Origin: JAAXHH01 sp965248395
GTDB lineage: Bacteria > JAAXHH01
Assembly (NCBI GenBank): GCA_965248395.1
Contig: OZ252103.1
Coordinates: forward strand, 2,418,001-2,482,000
Direction of reading: 5' to 3'
Length of the DNA: 64,000 nt
Part shown: one piece after another, positions 61,778-64,000 of the stretch
Numbering within the stretch: the stretch's first letter is position 1
Layout of the letters: each line of letters opens with the position of its first letter
The notes under the pieces: generated by a model
The model's input: the letters and a program-made list of their open reading frames with translations, nothing else
Told to the model about the DNA's origin: nothing
Database searches by the model: none
Made by a program: the position numbers and the translations under genes

Positions 61778-62581
61778 ATGGCGAACGCATTTACGCTTTA
61801 CACCCACTATGTGAGTATCTCCCTTCGGGGGCAGATGCAGTACCGCGTTTCGTTCGTGATGGGTACGCTGGGCCAGTTACTCGGTACGGGCGTGGAATTC
61901 GTCGGCATCCTGGCCCTGTTCGATCGATTCGGCAGCCTGAGCCAGTGGTCGCTGGCCGAGGTCGCCTTCTTCTTCGGGCTCATCAACCTGGCCTTCGCCT
62001 TCACCGATACGGTCTCCCGCGGATTCGACCACGTGGGCGACCTGGTCCGATCGGGAGACTTCGACCGGATGCTACTCAGGCCGCGGAGCACGGTTCTTCA
62101 GTTGATTGGCCAGGAGTTCATGTTGAAGCGGCTCGGTCGTTTCCTGCAGGGCGGCGGCGTCCTCCTGTGGGCGTTACTGAGCCTGGAAATCGACTGGACT
62201 ACGGCGAAACTGGTATTGACGGTGGCTACCGTGCTCTTCGGTGCCTGTTTCTTTCTGGGCCTCTTTGTCAACCTCGGCACGCTTTCCTTCTGGACCACGG
62301 AAACCCTGGAACTCATGAACGTCCTGACCTACGGCGGCGTGGAAGCTTCGAAATTCCCCCTTTCCATCTATCGACCCTGGTTCCGCAGATTCTTCACCAT
62401 GGTGATCCCCATGGGATGCGTTACCTATTTCCCTGTCCTGGCGATTCTCGGACAGCCAGACCCGCTAGGTACATCGCTCGCGTTTCAGTACACGGCCCCC
62501 TTATTCGGCCTGCTTTACTTTATCCTGTCGCTGTTTGTCTGGCGATTCGGCCTGCGTTACTATCGTTCGACCGGCAGCTAG
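61778..62581 (+). CDS. ABC-2 family permease, second subunit
   Basis: A 267-residue permease with about six hydrophobic segments (FVMGTLGQLLGTGVEFVGILAL, VAFFFGLINLAFAF, ALLSLEIDW, GLFVNLGTLSFWTTETLEL, LLYFILSLFVWRFGLRYY). ATG 61778 follows the first permease by 3 bp. With the ATPase gene it forms a complete exporter of the DUF990 or lipid/glycan-export sort. The substrate is unknown. Confidence 0.88.
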   Translation: MANAFTLYTHYVSISLRGQMQYRVSFVMGTLGQLLGTGVEFVGILALFDRFGSLSQWSLAEVAFFFGLINLAFAFTDTVSRGFDHVGDLVRSGDFDRMLLRPRSTVLQLIGQEFMLKRLGRFLQGGGVLLWALLSLEIDWTTAKLVLTVATVLFGACFFLGLFVNLGTLSFWTTETLELMNVLTYGGVEASKFPLSIYRPWFRRFFTMVIPMGCVTYFPVLAILGQPDPLGTSLAFQYTAPLFGLLYFILSLFVWRFGLRYYRSTGS

Positions 62582-62624
62582 TCGCCGCAGTGTCCGTACT
62601 TGAACAGGCGGTGTACGGTCCTTC

Positions 62625-62653
62625 TTGACGATACCCGGGGTTGCGTATTTATT
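62625..62653 (+). promoter_or_regulatory. Promoter of the methyltransferase-like gene (leaderless)
   Basis: TTGACG at 62625-62630, 17-bp spacer and TTTATT at 62648-62653 (4 of 6). The -10 ends 8 nt before ATG 62662, so the mRNA would have nearly no leader. Confidence 0.45.
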
Positions 62654-62661
62654 GGTCCGGT

Positions 62662-63117
62662 ATGGCTAATGACCGGCAATTCAGATCGAACACCATGTTC
62701 GTGGGCACCCGCGGCGTCAAGGAGTATCGGGCCAGCATACCCCTCTGGGTGAACGCCTCCGATACCGTCCTCGAAATCGGCTGCGAATGGGGAACGACCA
62801 CGAAGATCATCGCCGAGCACGCCGCAGCCGTGGTCGGTACGGATGTCAGTCCCCAGGTGATCGAACGGGCCCGGGAACGCCATCCCCACATCCGGTTTGA
62901 AACGCTGGACGCCTTCGATGTGAGAGCGGCGATGGAGCTGCACGAAGACTTCACCAAGATCTACATCGACATGTCGGGTATTTCCGGATATAGGTCCCTG
63001 CTGGACCTGATCGCACTCCTGAACAGCTACGCCGCCGTGTTAAGACCGGAAACGATCGTGGTCAAGAGCGGCGCCCTGAAGCACTTCGCCTCCCGTTGCA
63101 TCCCCTTCGGCGGGTGA
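62662..63117 (+). CDS. Class I SAM-dependent methyltransferase-like protein
   Basis: A 151-residue Rossmann-fold protein. Motif I is VLEIGCEWGTTT, motif II VVGTDVSPQVIERARER and the post-II segment IRFETLDAFDV. It is short, and the C-terminal substrate part is small (SGISGYRSLLDLIALLNSY, KSGALKHF). ATG 62662 is preferred to TTG 62641. Its stop overlaps the ATG of the next gene by 1 bp (TGATG). The methylated molecule is unknown; the neighbouring exporter may be unrelated. Confidence 0.75.
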   Translation: MANDRQFRSNTMFVGTRGVKEYRASIPLWVNASDTVLEIGCEWGTTTKIIAEHAAAVVGTDVSPQVIERARERHPHIRFETLDAFDVRAAMELHEDFTKIYIDMSGISGYRSLLDLIALLNSYAAVLRPETIVVKSGALKHFASRCIPFGG

Positions 63118-63869
63118 TGGAGCCTGGTATGAGCGAGCACGCAGCGACCGATAGTTTTCCTACCCCCCCGCCTCGTAAGACGGGCATCCTCGTACATGGA
63201 TACAACCTGAATGCCGACCGGTGGGAGTCCGTGACGTGGGGAATACCCGAGGACAAGGTCGGCCGGGTGCCCATGGGCGTATTCGTCGCTCTTTCCGAGC
63301 AAGCGGACGTGATGGTCTTCGGTTCGGGCGCGTCGAAGAAGGACGGACGGCTGGAATCCGAGGCGACGGCACTTTTGTTGCGGGAGCGATTCGACGCACT
63401 CGCCGGTTTCTCGCTTTTTCAAAAACACCTGCCTGAAGTGAAGCATCCGGATTCAGCACGTCGATACAGGCAATGGATCGAATCCATTCTGCGCCTGGAT
63501 ACAAAATCACGAAATACCCGGGAGGAAATCGAACATGCCGGAAGGGTTTTCGTAGATCAGGGGGTGGAGCGGGTCATCCTGGTTTCGAGTCCGACCCACC
63601 TGCCCCGGTGCCTGCGGGACGCCTGCGCGGTCTTTGATGAGAACAGGGAACTGTCGCGGTTGAGAAACGGACTCTATGCAGCGCCAAGCGTCACGGGTTA
63701 CCCGGGGTTCGCGGCGGCCGATGTCGCTATTTTCGAACCACCTCACCGTCCGGACCGCTCCGGCTTGAACATCAGCGGCGTGGTGGCGCGTGTTCACGAC
63801 ATCCCGGAACCAGGTCGAAAGGGGTTTGTCCAGCGACTGGACGAACTCCTTTCGGAATTCAATGTGTAG
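63117..63869 (+). CDS. YdcF/DUF218-like protein
   Basis: A 250-residue protein with DUF218 features: GILVHGYNLNADRWESV, an RxEA...LL helix, and KSRNTREEIEHAGRVF, a match to the SxNTxENA motif, then RVILVSSPTHLPRC. Family members such as YdcF and SanA bind nucleotides or act in envelope metabolism. ATG 63117 overlaps the preceding stop by 1 bp. There is no signal peptide or TM helix. The length is close to that of the stand-alone DUF218 proteins. Confidence 0.8.
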   Translation: MEPGMSEHAATDSFPTPPPRKTGILVHGYNLNADRWESVTWGIPEDKVGRVPMGVFVALSEQADVMVFGSGASKKDGRLESEATALLLRERFDALAGFSLFQKHLPEVKHPDSARRYRQWIESILRLDTKSRNTREEIEHAGRVFVDQGVERVILVSSPTHLPRCLRDACAVFDENRELSRLRNGLYAAPSVTGYPGFAAADVAIFEPPHRPDRSGLNISGVVARVHDIPEPGRKGFVQRLDELLSEFNV

Positions 63870-63923
63870 ACTGATAATCGGCGATTGAATCCGGCTTTAT
63901 GCGGTATTTCGAAGGAGCTAGGC

Positions 63924-64000
63924 ATGATGACCCCGGAACAGAGGTACCTGTTTGACGTTTTTGGCTACCTGCACATCGAAAACGCTCTCTCGAAACAGGA
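63924..64000 (+). CDS. PhyH-family oxygenase, N-terminal fragment (3' end outside window)
   Basis: ATG 63924 with GAAGGAG about 6 nt upstream starts TPEQRYLFDVFGYLHIENAL, the usual N-terminus of PhyH-like proteins (LFDxFGYLxxxNAL). Only 25 codons are in the window, so the catalytic residues cannot be examined. It is the fifth PhyH gene in this stretch. Confidence 0.75.
   Translation, partial: MMTPEQRYLFDVFGYLHIENALSKQ

Noticed and set aside
61201..62628. 475-codon open frame across the two ABC permeases
   Set aside because: Its product is low-complexity Arg/Gly/Pro-rich and overlaps two good ABC-2 permeases in other frames.

Overview
The window (GC in the high fifties by eye) comes from a Gram-negative bacterium with a lipopolysaccharide outer membrane: it encodes KdsA, KdsB, an LpxL-type acyltransferase and LptC/LptA/LptB. 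Five genes for phytanoyl-CoA dioxygenase-like (PhyH) Fe(II)/2-oxoglutarate oxygenases in 64 kb, a sulfatase, acid-sugar catabolism genes and a lamin-tail-domain surface protein resemble uncultured lineages such as Poribacteria or Latescibacterota. That placement is an inference. No phage, insertion sequence, CRISPR array or rRNA is seen; there is one tRNA, tRNA-Phe(GAA). About 50 protein genes are supported.

Layout. 1-4.6 kb (+): the end of a Ppx/GppA-like gene, then a tightly packed group of PhyH oxygenase, IlvD/Edd sugar-acid dehydratase, isochorismatase-like hydrolase and PfkB kinase. 4.6-10.7 kb: gcvT, a secreted lamin-tail protein with Pro-Glu repeats, PRPP synthetase, an orphan TRAP solute-binding protein and a beta-propeller protein. 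10.8-24.6 kb (-): a PhyH gene and then a long, nearly gapless cluster that reads, in transcription order, uvrD/pcrA, gatC, kdsB, kdsA, lpxL-like, lptC, lptA-like, lptB, rpoN, hpf, hprK, HPr, ptsI. This is the classical envelope/sigma-54/regulatory-PTS neighbourhood. 24.8-28.3 kb (+): a galactokinase/arabinokinase-like GHMP kinase with a GalU-like nucleotidyltransferase, then an RraA-family protein. 28.3-39.2 kb (-): an AAA ATPase, a sodium/solute symporter and an MFS-HEAT fusion; then pyruvate kinase, isoleucyl-tRNA synthetase and a YgjP-like metallopeptidase. 39.5-41.7 kb (+): sulfatase and PhyH oxygenase.

41.8-52.6 kb (-): an ECF sigma factor with an unusual zinc-finger/polymer-forming membrane protein; a two-gene NAD-dependent molybdenum formate dehydrogenase; a metallophosphoesterase; leucyl aminopeptidase; and a GlcF-like Fe-S protein. 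52.6-56.4 kb: a probable acid-sugar or hydroxy-acid catabolic region with a DapA-like aldolase/dehydratase that carries a frameshift, a tartrate/isopropylmalate dehydrogenase-like enzyme, a small HEAT-like/zinc-finger protein and an FAH-family enzyme. 56.6-64 kb (+): a pentaheme cytochrome, tRNA-Phe, a PhyH-HEAT fusion, an ABC-2 exporter whose first permease gene is split by a perfect 155-bp tandem duplication, a methyltransferase, a DUF218/YdcF-like protein and the start of another PhyH gene.

Several promoters are close to the sigma-70 consensus (TTGACN, 16-18 bp, TATATT/TATAGT/TACAAT), and two appear to give leaderless mRNAs. The most notable points are the isoleucyl-tRNA synthetase with a GVHH motif in place of HIGH, the 155-bp duplication with a GTGA stop/restart, the HEAT-repeat fusions to a PhyH oxygenase and to an MFS transporter, and the kinase/nucleotidyltransferase pair.
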